Source: Amblyornis subalaris (taxonomy: Eukaryota > Chordata > Aves > Passeriformes > Ptilonorhynchidae). Taken from it: a DNA stretch of 64,000 nt. A program made the position numbers and the translations under genes. Positions 47,301-57,300 of the stretch are shown one piece after another. Numbering within the stretch: position 1 is the first letter of the stretch; every line of letters begins with the position of its first letter. The notes under the pieces were generated by a model. It did no database searches. It saw nothing but the letters and a program-made list of their open reading frames with translations, and was not told where the DNA came from. The DNA lies in NCBI GenBank assembly GCA_018881555.1, contig JACAXG010000241.1, positions 5,277-69,276 of the forward strand, read 5' to 3'.

Positions 47301-50300
47301 TAATATATATATGTATGTATTTAGGATAATTTGAGAATGCAGGAAAATCAAGAGGAAAAAAATTAACCAAAGACTTTGTTTATTCTTTAAATAAAAGAAA
47401 GTAATTCACAGTGATTTTCTGATAAAATCAAAAACTAATCTTGTCATTGGTCCTTCACCATGTATTTGGAGAGATTTTTATTTATCTGTTNATTTACAAA
47501 TATTTAGTGCAAGGAAAATATATACTGCTTTTTTTTTTGCAGCATGGTTGAAAGAATGTTTTACGCATTTTGGGTCTCGTGGCATTAGTTTGCATGTCAG
47601 AAGGGAAATTTTGTGTTCCCCTGGTGCTGCAATGTCCACCCTCAGTCACCAGGTGCCAGTGTCTGCTTTCTGCAGAACGGAGGGGAAGTTCTAGCAGCGT
47701 TGGGTAACATTTNTTTTGGGGAATGTAGAGAAATAGGAGAGTTCTGAGCAGTGCTGGGTTGAGTTAAAATTAAATATGTCACTTATGAAATTAGTTTCTT
47801 GGGTCTTTGCCATCAAACATCTTTGTAAAATGGCAGGGAACTTCAAGGAAATGAAATTCTTGGGAGAACAGAGCATGCCATACAGCTCAGATACATTGTT
47901 GTGATNATAGAAGCCATTTTTTTTTTTCTGGAGAGCTTATGGACTTGTATCCTCTTTCAAGGATTTTCATCTTGAAATTAATTTTTTGCTGCAGCGTTTG
48001 AGGAGAGAGAGAGAAACTTCTAAATGAAATAGAATTCAGTCATGTGACTTGTTAAAGAGCTGTGCTACTGATGCAGAAGTGATTCCTTGTAACTTAAGAG
48101 CATGTCTTTAAATGCCAGTCAGTTTTGAGCTCTGTGATGGAAGCAGATGCCTGAAATCACATTGCATAGAGCTATAGATGTGTCTCCGAAGGGAGTTAAA
48201 CAGGCTGTACCCGTAACAAAATACACTGTATCATTCATAGTTTCATTTGCAAAAATAAGGCAATAAGCAAATGAAACATTCTGTCTTCCATGGCAAACTG
48301 GGGAAAAAAAAATCAATGACAATACAATTAGTCTCTTACTTAGCTTGCATTGTGTGTTCCATCATGAAGATGAGTAGGCTGGCCATGTACACTCCACAAA
48401 CTTGGAGTTTTGTAGTGATGATCTTTTNAATTCTATCTGCATGGGGCTGCTTCTGCTTTTTAGTACACTTGCTCTGTAGACAATTAAATACATTTTTTTT
48501 TAAAATACCACTTTGTAAATTTTTTCCTTCAATTCCTCCTCAATTTTCTACACTTTTGGCATAATCAGGGAAGTGGGACATGATGAAGGCAGCACACAGC
48601 AAATCAGGCAGACNTGTNGGGAAAGCATTGTCTTAAATAGACAAGAGGATGTGATCAGACTTTGAAGATTTAAAGGCAGCCGTACTTTTGAAAAAANTTT
48701 TTGCAATGTCAAGTCAGTCTCTTAAAGTGTAAGCAATTTTAGGCACATGAAAAAACATAAGAGTAGCTTTCACAGGTTGCATAATCTTTTCTGATAAATA
48801 ATGCTTCATGTTATCAGTTGTTAAGATCTTTTCACTTGGATCAACTGTCATAGGCAGAGTTCACATTGTAAAAGTATTTAGTTTTAAAATGCTCTTATCT
48901 CTTCAACATAATGAAGATCTTGACTAGCCTAGAAATGTCATGTTCCTTTTCTGGTTTGTTTCTTTTTTTCTCCTTTGTTTCTGTAACATGGCTTTTTTCC
49001 TCAGCAGCTTTGTCAGTAATAAGTAACATCTGAGTGAAAGCAAGCCATTAAGTTCAAATGAAAACCATGCTTTCATTTTAAAGTAATAATTGTGTGTGTT
49101 TTGCAGTATAAGTCTTCCAGAAAGAGTTCAAGTGGAAATGAAAATGATGAGGTGAGATGTAGTAAATGCGTGAAATGTTTAAGAAATAAATTTATTCGCT
49201 TGTCTTTTTTGAACAAATTAACTTTGCATTCCAAAGCCATAGCAGAAATAAGTATTATACTNCTTTATTTGAGAAGGATTTGATTGGGGAACAGTAGGAG
49301 ATATGACTGCTTTGGTAATAGCAAAGTTAATTCACCTGTCAAGCAGAGGTGATTTAAAAATAATATTTGACTTAAACAGCGAACAGTGGTTCCTTGGCTT
49401 ACGTATTTTAAAATTTAGTTGCTGCCAGTTTGTAGCATACTTGACAAATGTTACATGTCTCGTGTGCTTCATAATTTCATGTTTCTTGTTAAATCATCAT
49501 TTTCATTTTTATAATTTCATCTCTTTGATTTCTTTTTAGCAAGACAGTGATAATACTAATGTGTCCCCACAGTCTCCTGTGTCGTCTGAGGTACAAGTTT
49601 GTGGTTTTGTTTTTCATTCAACAAACATTTCTTTGTGTTCATTGCTGTCACCAGGTTTTTCATGCAGATATAAAGCTGTTAGTTTCCTTTGAAGTTACAA
49701 TTAGAAGTATCTCATCATAATAAAAATCCAAAAAGAAATTAGGATCTAGAGACAGATATTACAACATGTTTTACCTTTGCGACTCTGATCTCCCCTAGAG
49801 TTCTGCTTTTTGACTGGTGTGAGGAAAGGTGCATTGCTTTGTCTCCATTATCTTTCCTGATTAAAATACTAATGAAACAAAAATCAAATTTGCCATATTT
49901 GGTAGGTCTTCCTAAGGAAGACTGTTCTTCAGGGCACATAGTNATCGAGAGGAATTAAAGTAAAGCTTGTGTTTTAACACCTTGTGTATCACCAGGAACC
50001 CAAAGGTACTGACACTTCTCAGGGAGGTTCATCCTTCACGATCCTGGTGTCAGCTTTGTGGTGCAGCCTTAGAGCTTCATTCAGAGGTTGCTGTCCATGG
50101 AGTCTCACTGTGAGAGCTCTGCACTGCTTAGCTCGAAATAAAGAAATATTCTTAACATTTCCATCTCATGTCAATAAGGAGCCTGAGGGAGTGCAATTAG
50201 AACATCTCCCAGAATACAGTGAAATGAGTTGAAACAAGGATATCTCATGTATATACCAAAATATTGAGTGCATCTCTCTTTTTGGATGGTGAAATGAGAA

Positions 50301-53300
50301 AAGCCTGATCTTCGTAGTTGGAAGTAGATATTTCTTAAGAAATATTTTCATGCTAAGCATTGGGAGAATATTTGCATCTGCTTACAGCTGGCTTAAACTC
50401 TGTCACAGAATGGTTTGCAGTAGTTTGAAATATTTTGCAATAGATTTTGGATAATCTGGTGCTGCTTTTCTACTTCATTATGATAATTTTATCTGCATGT
50501 CATAAGGTTACTTTCATTCAATTTATTTTATGTTATCCTCTTCAAAAGACTGGTTTACAGTTAAGCAGAAGGACACTCTTTAGGCAAGAATAATTTAAAC
50601 AGTATCTTAATGGGAACAAAAGTTACTTGTTTTAATGAGTGGAAGAAAATTGACTTTCTCTATTTTAACAGGATTATGAAAGGACAGATAGTAACACTCA
50701 TGGTCCATTTGGTCTCAAACCAAGGTCAGGTAAGCTGTACTTCTCTAACATAGTGTGTTTATTTCCCAGGCTGCAGTGGGCAATAAGGAGAGCAGATGTC
50801 AGAGTGCAGTTCACTCAGTCTGCTTCACTGCCTGGGACTGGGGAAGGCATAGACAGCTGCTTTGGCAAAAAANTAATTGGAAGCTCCTCAAGTTGCACAG
50901 TGTTTTGTTTTGGTTTGTTTTTTTAATTTTTTTCTCCCACTGCCTTATTTTCTGCTTATTTAGTCACCGTCAAAGAACAAGGAAACAGTATACAATTGTT
51001 CTTGAGGTCTGATGGCTTAAAGACTTTATACTTGATCAAAAGTAAAANGCAATGAAAATACTTTCCAAGCTGGATTGAGAGAGGTGCTTGAAGAAGTGCA
51101 AATGGAGTTGTACATTCCAAACTGATACTTCAATATTGAAGTCAATTCTGTCTCAATCTTTTCTAATTATCCATTTACGCTTAAGTAAGATGATCTCTGC
51201 ATTTTATTTGGAAGATGTTTCATAGGCAGCATTTTTTATATCAGGATGCTTAAATATATTTGTTCTTAAAAGTTCTGCAGTTTTTTTCCTGTTTTTAATC
51301 CTTGGTTATATATCTTTAGTCTTTGAATTTTTTAATCTGAATTCTGATGACTAACTTCCCTAATGTTTAATAGCTTTCAGCCGTGCCTCACGCCAGGACT
51401 ATGGTGCAGTGGATCCTGGATTTACTATGAGGAGGAAAATGGAACATTTAAGGGAAGAAAGGGAACAAATCAGACAGCTTCGCAATGTAGGTGTCAGTAT
51501 TTATTATATGGGTGCTGTGTGTTTAGTTTGTTCTGTACTACAATTTAAATCTTGATTTTAAGGCTCCAAATTGTTGCGGTAGTACAAGGGCATCTTTGTG
51601 GCGGTATTTCTTCCTAAGGAATTTCATGTAACAGGCTACACTGGTACTAATTTGGGTCCAACCAAAATACCAACTGAGAATTATGGAGGGGAGGGGGGCT
51701 AAAAAATGAAGTGAAATGAATTTTTTTTTTCCTTGGGTTTTTGAGGTTTGACTTTCTTAGGGAGACAGTAAGTCTGCTTGTGTTTGAGTCTGCTACTGTT
51801 TGACCTGAGATTTGAAGAAAAGTGATCATACTTTTCTAAATAGCCAAATGCTTTTTGAGTGTAGAAAGTTGCTACAAGTTACGTAATACTGAGTGGGATC
51901 TACATTTCAGATTTCCAGTAAATTGTTTCCTGTGTAGTTCTGTTTTTGGGGTATTTAACAGTTATAGTTAACTAAATCATAGCAGCTCTGTCTTTCAGGG
52001 CAGAGTTAACTTGCATTGTGACTTCTATGAAGGATTTGTTTGTCTGGCTCACTTCCTGAGCAGTGAAGTGGTGGTGTTGGGGTGGGAAAAACCACTGTTT
52101 GCCTTCTCTGTTTTGCAACAGAATAGTGCTGACAATTTAACTGTCATCTGTACAAGTGAAATAGCTGTTCCCAGAATTGTGTTCCCCTTCTTTTTTCCTC
52201 CTTCTCATAAAATTCTGAATAGTTTTAACCTCCAAATTCTGCACGCTAAGCACTGCTGATGTATTCAGCACAACATTTCTGTCCTTAAATTCTGTGCTTT
52301 CCTATTATGAATAGTGAGTTCATTGTATGAGTTTGAGAGCTATGTATTCTGGTCATTGTTGGCAGAATGTCTTTCTCAGTGTATGTAGTTGTGTCATATA
52401 AAAAAANCCCAACAAAATAACATAAAACCCAAGAAAAACCCAACAATATAAACAGATGGAACATAAGGCTAAAATAAGGATAAAAGGATGTTTATACTGA
52501 GTAAAGTGTAAGTTGACTCCCATTTTCCTTCACTTTAGTATTAAAGTGTTCCTTTTAAACTCCTACATTCTTTAAAACATCCTGGATTTAAGATGAAAAG
52601 TTAGCTAATGTTGAAAGTAACTTACTGATGGCCTTTTTTACAGAATCTTGAATCAAGGTTGAAGGTAATTTTGCCGGATGACATTGGAGCAGCATTGATG
52701 GATGGGGTGGTTCTTTGCCATTTAGCCAATCACATAAGGCCACGTTCTGTTGCCAGCATTCATGTCCCATCGCCAGCAGTGGTAAGTCATAAGTCATTTA
52801 TCTCACTTCTGGTACATCCTGCAATGGAAACAAGCTTTTTGAATTTCACTACTAAAACATCGTGAATCATGTTGACCATATTAATTTGCTACATTACTCA
52901 CTTCAGCTTTTCTGGAAGAAGCATTAAACAAGGCTCAGAAGTTTAGTTTAAGAGCTATTTTCCTCAAATTGAGTCTTCATAGAGAGTGGTTTGTGTTTTA
53001 GTAACTGTAAGTGAATTTACATTCAGAAATATACAGACCTTCATGAATGTCTGCTGAAGATCTAATATCCTCTCTTTACAGCCTAAACTCAGTATGGCAA
53101 AGTGCCGAAGAAATGTTGAAAACTTCCTTGATGCTTGTAAAAAATTGGGCGTTCCACAGGTACACTAATTGCTTTATTGATTGATTAATAACCACAGCAA
53201 ATGTCAGCAATTACTGAAGGTGGGGGTTTTGGGGAGCTTTATTCAGCAGTGGTTATAACATTGACCAGAGAACTTGAAGATGTGAAGACAAATTTGATTT

Positions 53301-54389
53301 CAGGCCTGTGGGGTGAGCTTGAGGAAGCTACTTCATGGGTTTCTAGTCAGTTCCTTATAGTAAATGTAACACTGACCTCCTTGTAAAATAAATTGTCATC
53401 TAAACAAAGATCTGAGAGGATGATGTTTTATTATTTGAAAGTCTTGAGTTTAGCAACACACTTTGGCATGGGTTTCAGAGCGTGCCTAGGAAATACCCTG
53501 CAAATTAGAGAAGTATGTAGCCTAAATGATCAGCTGTTGTTTTTAGCATGGCTGTGGTTGCAGCCCATTACTTGTGCTTCTGTTGCCCAAGTTCATCCTC
53601 TTACCTCCTTGCATGAGAGGAAAAAACCTAAAGATTCAATCATTTCCTGTATATTATGAGACAAAAAAATCCCTTGATCTTTTTTAGTGCAACAAGAAAA
53701 TCAGTTCATGGATTTAGAAGCTTGGTTTACTGCTTTGCACGGCTTCAGTCCAGTGTGGAGCCACAGGCCATTCAGAAGTTAGAGATGCTGAGATTTACCC
53801 CCTGAATTACTTGTAACACCAGCTGGCAGCTGGGAAAATTGTCCAGCTTGTGCTGATATTTGAGTCTGAATGATGACTTTTTTGGAGGATGGTTCATTAT
53901 TGAGTCTATCAGCACTTCTAAGTTATCCCAAGGGAAAAATTGGTAATAAGTCTACAAAAGAGGGGAAGGGGAAGAAGGCCACTGAGCCAACTGTACCCAT
54001 CAGCTTGTTTTTCTTACACTGCTTATGAAAAGAAAGTCTTTTACCTTATGAATTTGATATATCTTCTGATGTTGTCATAGTTTAACACTTTAAGCAGATG
54101 TTAACTGTAACAAGTTTCTGCACATTCTGTTACTGTAGAGAACCCCACGTGAAGTGTAAGGCCAAGGATATTTTCTCTGCAAGTGTTTTAGTGACTTCAG
54201 AGAGAAAGTGTTTGTTACCTTGGGGTCAAAGGCATGTAACTTGTTAAATGTACTGTGTTATTTTTGCAGGAGAGACTTTGCCTGCCTCATCACATTCTGG
54301 AGGAAAGGGGTCTGGTGAAGGTTGGCCTCACAGTTCAAGCTCTGCTTGAGTTGCCTGCGTTGAAAGTATCCCAGCTTTCTTCCATGTGA
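35167..54389 (+). CDS. LRCH2: LRCH2, leucine-rich repeat and calponin-homology domain protein 2 (exon 1 missing in gap)
   Basis: Twenty exons (numbered 2-21) join without a break. They give 1958 coding bases, encoding about 652 residues and ending in TGA at 54387-54389. The order is: LRR array (exons 2-6); a Ser/Asp-rich linker with DSGIGSDNG and PSDDD (7-9); an acidic-basic, probably helical segment (10-11); a polar linker split over many small exons (12-17); a basic heptad-like segment (18); and the calponin-homology domain (19-21). Identity is LRCH2 rather than LRCH1, 3 or 4, because blocks such as MEDFYPNKNHGPDSGIGSDN and NLESRLKVILPDDIGAALMD match my recall of human LRCH2 nearly exactly. 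LRCH proteins are membrane/cytoskeleton-associated scaffolds; the specific role of LRCH2 is poorly known. No frameshift or premature stop is present; the only N inside the coding sequence (exon 5) is in a synonymous Ala codon. Confidence 0.97.
35312..36850 (+). other. LRCH2 intron 2
   Basis: A 1539-base intron. It contains a 127-codon open frame (35339-35722) beginning just after exon 2 in a different frame. It has no domain and is regarded as chance. The acceptor tract is a TTTC microsatellite ending at 36848. Confidence 0.75.
36831..36850 (+). repeat. TTTC microsatellite forming the exon 3 acceptor tract
   Basis: The polypyrimidine tract before LRCH2 exon 3 is a run of TTTC units directly followed by AAG. 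The acceptor dinucleotide is therefore AAG rather than the usual CAG or TAG. Length changes in this tract could affect use of exon 3. Confidence 0.6.
36851..36977 (+). CDS. LRCH2: LRCH2 exon 3 (LRRs)
   Basis: 127 bases, phase 2 in and phase 0 out. It encodes RNLLSTLPKYLFDLPLKVLV, VSNNKLVSIPEEIGKLRDLM and EL. These are LRR units of the LxxLxLxxNxL(x)xLP type. The donor is GTAAGT. Confidence 0.97.
36978..38164 (+). other. LRCH2 intron 3
   Basis: A 1187-base intron with GTAAGT donor and TTCTTAG acceptor. It holds A-runs and a possible CR1 remnant near 37390-37445. No gene is seen. Confidence 0.75.
37390..37445 (+). repeat. Possible ancient CR1 fragment
   Basis: The text tggttgcccagagcaggtgg followed shortly by ctggaggtgt resembles the recalled CR1 phrase ggttgcccagagaggttgtg ... 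ctggaggtgt. Only about 55 bases can be matched by eye, so the call is weak. Confidence 0.35.
38165..38270 (+). CDS. LRCH2: LRCH2 exon 4 (LRRs)
   Basis: 106 bases, phase 0 in and phase 1 out, encoding DISCNELQVLPQQIGKLQSL and RELNIRRNNLHMLPD. These are two further LRR units. The acceptor is TTTCTTAG and the donor GTAAGC. Confidence 0.97.
38370..38506 (+). CDS. LRCH2: LRCH2 exon 5 (LRRs)
   Basis: 137 bases, phase 1 in and phase 0 out, encoding LGDLPLVKLDFSCNKITEIP, ICYRKLRHLQVIVLDNNPMQ and IPPAQ. The Ala codon near the end is GCN (N at 38503), which does not change the residue. The intron before it is only 99 bases. Confidence 0.97.
38725..38858 (+). CDS. LRCH2: LRCH2 exon 6 (LRR cap)
   Basis: 134 bases, phase 0 in and phase 2 out. 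It encodes ICLKGKVHIFKFLSIQACLR, the C-terminal cap of the LRR domain, then a polar linker ending SQPLTD. The acceptor is CCCCACAG and the donor GTGAGT. Confidence 0.97.
38988..39075 (+). CDS. LRCH2: LRCH2 exon 7
   Basis: 88 bases, phase 2 in and phase 0 out, encoding MEDFYPNKNHGPDSGIGSDN and GDKRLSTTE. This block identifies LRCH2 among its paralogues; LRCH3 has a related DSGFNS segment. A Ser-rich, probably phosphorylated linker is inferred. Confidence 0.97.
39386..39497 (+). CDS. LRCH2: LRCH2 exon 8
   Basis: 112 bases, phase 0 in and phase 1 out, encoding PSDDDTISLHSQVSESTREQ and TLRNDSHVMGSKLDPQK. It is an acidic Ser/Thr linker with possible casein-kinase-type sites (SDDD). The acceptor is TTTGCAG and the donor GTAATA. 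Confidence 0.96.
39802..39899 (+). CDS. LRCH2: LRCH2 exon 9
   Basis: 98 bases, phase 1 in and phase 0 out, encoding QETYDYIDPSAEEGALPEQG and DAQIGPLLSYVK. The short intron after it (97 bases) and the variable end of this exon make it one of the faster-changing parts relative to recalled human LRCH2. Confidence 0.95.
39997..40064 (+). CDS. LRCH2: LRCH2 exon 10
   Basis: 68 bases, phase 0 in and phase 2 out, encoding ERGKHPEKSQKIEQNEDWGD and EK. The acceptor is TGTAAG, an unusual AAG site. The exon is polar and charged and diverges from recalled human sequence until the shared GDEKR. Confidence 0.92.
40297..40401 (+). CDS. LRCH2: LRCH2 exon 11 (charged, probably helical segment)
   Basis: 105 bases, phase 2 in and phase 2 out, encoding LQKEQLLAEDDDELKEVTDL and RKIAAQLLQQEQKH. 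Heptad-like spacing of Leu/Ile suggests a helix or short coiled coil. The exon length is a multiple of three, so skipping would keep the frame. Confidence 0.96.
40402..44936 (+). other. LRCH2 intron 11
   Basis: A 4.5-kb AT-rich intron with GTACTA donor and TTTCTAG acceptor. Open frames inside (for example 41570-41866 and 42054-42263) arise from T-rich or A-rich DNA. No mobile element is recognised. Confidence 0.7.
44937..45005 (+). CDS. LRCH2: LRCH2 exon 12
   Basis: 69 bases, phase 2 in and phase 2 out, encoding LLNHSVSVNTRNRPKQPVES and EK. The donor is TG/GTATTC. A multiple of three in length, it could be skipped without frameshift. Confidence 0.93.
45006..46359 (+). other. LRCH2 intron 12
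   Basis: A 1354-base intron with GTATTC donor and TTTTTAG acceptor. Overlapping frames at 45673-46120 lack any recognisable domain. No repeat is called. Confidence 0.7.
46360..46408 (+). CDS. LRCH2: LRCH2 exon 13 (49-base exon)
   Basis: Phase 2 in and phase 0 out, encoding VSTNEVNSPGSPYSWQ. Its first base completes a Cys codon with exon 12, where I recall Ser in human LRCH2. The Ser-Pro pairs suggest a proline-directed phosphorylation region. Confidence 0.92.
47032..47148 (+). CDS. LRCH2: LRCH2 exon 14
   Basis: 117 bases, phase 0 in and out, encoding PLENQKDSVDEQHWPETQPV, IWQNEERRRSKQIRKEYFK. It ends in a strongly basic helix-like segment that matches recalled human LRCH2. Confidence 0.96.
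47149..49106 (+). other. LRCH2 intron 14
   Basis: A 1958-base AT-rich intron with GTAATG donor and TTTGCAG acceptor. A short TATG microsatellite lies at 47253-47268. No gene is seen. Confidence 0.75.
47253..47268 (+). repeat. Short TATG microsatellite
   Basis: About four units of TATG inside LRCH2 intron 14, with a second TA/TATG-rich patch near 47303-47320. Confidence 0.6.
49107..49151 (+). CDS. LRCH2: LRCH2 exon 15 (45-base exon)
   Basis: Phase 0 in and out, encoding YKSSRKSSSGNENDE. It matches the recalled human YKSMRKSSSGNENDE with one change. It is a small symmetric exon and a candidate cassette exon. Confidence 0.95.
49540..49590 (+). CDS. LRCH2: LRCH2 exon 16 (51-base exon)
   Basis: Phase 0 in and out, encoding QDSDNTNVSPQSPVSSE. 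It is Ser/Asp-rich with two Ser-Pro-type sites. It is symmetric like exon 15, so the two could be included or skipped independently. Confidence 0.95.
49591..50671 (+). other. LRCH2 intron 16
   Basis: A 1081-base intron with GTACAA donor and TTTAACAG acceptor. The open frames at 49984-50232 and 50166-50360 are unsupported. Confidence 0.75.
50672..50729 (+). CDS. LRCH2: LRCH2 exon 17
   Basis: 58 bases, phase 0 in and phase 1 out, encoding DYERTDSNTHGPFGLKPRS. The PFGLKPRS end matches recalled human LRCH2; the SNTHG stretch differs. Confidence 0.95.
51374..51486 (+). CDS. LRCH2: LRCH2 exon 18 (basic helical segment before the CH domain)
   Basis: 113 bases, phase 1 in and phase 0 out, encoding FSRASRQDYGAVDPGFTMRR and KMEHLREEREQIRQLRN. 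The second part has a charged heptad-like pattern, consistent with a short coiled coil leading into the CH domain. Confidence 0.96.
51487..52643 (+). other. LRCH2 intron 18
   Basis: A 1157-base intron with GTAGGT donor and TTTACAG acceptor. No gene or repeat is recognised. Confidence 0.75.
52644..52781 (+). CDS. LRCH2: LRCH2 exon 19 (calponin-homology domain, part 1)
   Basis: 138 bases, phase 0 in and out, encoding NLESRLKVILPDDIGAALMD, GVVLCHLANHIRPRSVASIH and VPSPAV. The DGVVLCHLAN core is the hallmark helix of the CH fold. The residues match recalled human LRCH2 without change, as far as I can judge. Confidence 0.98.
53082..53159 (+). CDS. LRCH2: LRCH2 exon 20 (calponin-homology domain, part 2)
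   Basis: 78 bases, phase 0 in and out, encoding PKLSMAKCRRNVENFLDACK and KLGVPQ. The NVENFLDACKKLGV segment is the CH-domain helix that precedes the final helix. The donor is GTACAC. Confidence 0.98.
53160..54269 (+). other. LRCH2 intron 20
   Basis: A 1110-base intron with GTACAC donor and TTTTTGCAG acceptor. Two adjoining frames (53201-53386 and 53393-53659) have no domain and are taken as chance. Confidence 0.75.
54270..54389 (+). CDS. LRCH2: LRCH2 exon 21 (end of CH domain and stop)
   Basis: 120 bases including TGA. It encodes ERLCLPHHILEERGLVKVGL, TVQALLELPALKVSQLSSM. The final residues differ from recalled human (ASQLSVA), as expected for a free C-terminus. Confidence 0.97.
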   Translation, partial: ERLCLPHHILEERGLVKVGLTVQALLELPALKVSQLSSM

Positions 54390-57300
54390 CACGACTTCTT
54401 GGATAGACAACTTCCCATTTGCTCTGTTGATATGGATTGCTCTGAGGCAGTTCAGCCTCCTACATGGGAACACCCAAGCCATCAAAAACTAAAATCTGTC
54501 CAGATGCTGTAGAGAGCCTTACTTTGGAGCTGTGTGTGAAAACCTTGGAGTCAGTTCACAGTTAAAAGAACATAATTATTCTTTTTTTCTTTTGTAATTG
54601 GATGTACAAAGAGATTGTGGTAGCATCAGGTTCTCTTTCTCGTTAAGTTAAAAGCTGCCATTTAACATCTCAGTGTTAGAGTTAAATGCTGGATTTCTTT
54701 TTTTTACATTGAAAATGTTGTTTGAATTACTTTTGAAAGTACAAAGCACACCCCCGTCACTTTAATCTTTCGAGTCAATCATTTGATTTAAAGATAAGAC
54801 AGAAATGTAGCGATGGTATGATGGTAAAAATGTGAGCAACTGATCACTTGTAATCCCTTTTCACTCTCTGAAAGCTTAATATTTGCGTTCTTTATTTTTT
54901 GCACTCCTGATTGTAACTTACGCACTTCTAACATTGCCAGTATTGAGTCTGAGTGTATGGTGATTACACAGAACAGTATACAGTGGGAAAAGGACACGTT
55001 TTATTGAGTTTTTCCAGTCTTCTAGGTTGGTGCCAAATATTTTTTTTCAGTTGTACTGTAGATTGTTTACATGTGAAGTGCCTGTGTAATTGATAACTCT
55101 TAATAGTCTTAAACATTTTTGAAATTTCTTTGTTTAAAATAGATAAAATGGAAATTTTTTAATATTTTAATAGTTTTTTTGTAAAATCAGTATGTGAAGA
55201 TTTAAGTAATACTTCACATTTTTGATGTTGGGTGTTTTAAGTTTGTTGCACAATTTAATTGGTTATTTGTTGTCTAATAATTAGAAAATACTGTAAATAC
55301 TTTTTATTTATGATATTTAATTTGATAATACCTAAGTACTTTTGGTTTAATGTATTGTTGGACAAAAAAAAGTTGTCTTCTTTTCTTTGTTCGGGACAAA
55401 CAAATACACACAATGAATAAGACATGAGGACTAGTGATTCATACAGAGTAATTTAGGACATTTTGATAAAACTGCCAAAATCTCAGGTTTACGCTGTGAT
55501 GTTCAGGATTTTGTGTAATATTGCTCCTGATCTCACATTACATTTTTACAACAGGTATATCCATAATTTAGTTGGGAAGTATCAGTGTTTATCTTTTTCG
55601 TGTTTGCAGGATTTAGTGTGTAATTTCCATGAGTGTGGCATTGGCACACAGGTCAGTTTGTACAAATGTCACTGTGCTGAGACATTAGGTCAATTGATAA
55701 ATGTGAAAATGAAAAATTTCCACTGCGGTGGTTTTTTTGAAACTTCTGAGTTTATGTATTTATTTGCTTCTGGTGTTTTGAGAACATCCTGAAACCATAC
55801 ACAGTCGAGTTCTCCTCCAAACAAATGGCAAATAATTTCATAATCTTGGTAGTAGACCTGTTTGTATTAGTTTGTTCTTCATGAATAGGTAGCTCAATTA
55901 AAAAAATGTTTTGACTGTCACAGATTCTCTATTTCAGGCTAANTTATTTTCAGTTGAGGGATATGTTTGCCAAGCATGTAACAAGTTTTGATTCTGTTCT
56001 CTCCAATTGATCAAGACCCTGTGTAATATAATTCTTAAAAGAATGAGGGAGGAATATTGTGTGTTCCTTCTACTGTAGTCCTTAAAGTCAATAGCTGACA
56101 GGAAAAATAACCTTTTTCTGATTATAACTCTAAAAAAAAAAAGCCAAACTTATTTTTAAATCCATTGAAACAAGCTGGTGCACGTGTAATAGTTAAAAAC
56201 CACTATTGTTTATATAGTGTTTTCTTAAAATACAACTTATGGAGAGGCTGGTGTATAACTTAATTTGCAAAGTCCTAGATATAAATCTTAGGTTAGATAA
56301 ATATGTGTTTAAAGAAACTGGATTGCTTTGACCTTTGAAATATGGTATTTCAAATCTATCTCTAATTGGTTTTTAAATTGCTTCTTAATGATTATTTTAA
56401 CAACTTCAATCTCTATTTTCATTAAAAGCACTATCTAAAAAGTCATGGAAAAGCTAACGAAAAAGTAATATAATTCACTAAGCAAAATGCTTGACTGCTA
56501 CATTTGAAGAACCCAGCCATTCAAAAGGAACAAGTCCTTGTCTTTCATTTCACTGTTGTTGCTGATACCAGAGCAAAGTTCTAGTCCAGTGTTAGCTGTG
56601 GAAGTGCTAACTGTAAATTGTCACTTTCAGTTTGTCATAAGCTGATCTCCACTGCTATTTCATTGTCATATTTAAATAAGTTTTCTGATCTTAAAGTAAT
56701 TTTTTTCCTTCTTGAACTAATTTTATAAAGTTACATCACGGTGTAAACATTAAGAATTCCCTTGATGTAGTGTGCCAGTTGCTTACCAGTTAGGAGTTTT
56801 TTAAGCTCTCCTTGGTAAGCTGAAAAGTGGATATGAAACTTGTTTTAAACTGTTTCTCTGAAAACTTCTAAAAGATCCACTGTGCTTGGATGAATGTTTT
56901 TCTCATCTCTAACTGCTTTTACAAATGATAATCAAAAGCCTTGCTAACATTGGTTTGTTNCCATTGTGATTTTTTAAGGAGCAATTGCAAAAATGATGCT
57001 AAAAATATTTTAATTTTAAATTTTCATTTCCAAGCAGCCTGTGGAAATAGTTGGTGTCTTGTGTGTTCTTCTTTTCCATTTGATTCCCAGCATCTTACTT
57101 GTTTTTGTTCACTCTCAGATCTAGTGCATTCATGTTGTTGGTTACTGTGTGTGCCACTTTCCTTCTTCCTCTTTAATTTTTTTAAGAAATTGCTCCAGTG
57201 GCACTGGTGAACTATTGTGATTCCAGAATCCTTGCTCCAGACATTTACAATGTTTCAGATACTCTTTTCCTGTTTTGTTTAGGATGTGATGCCATTGTTT

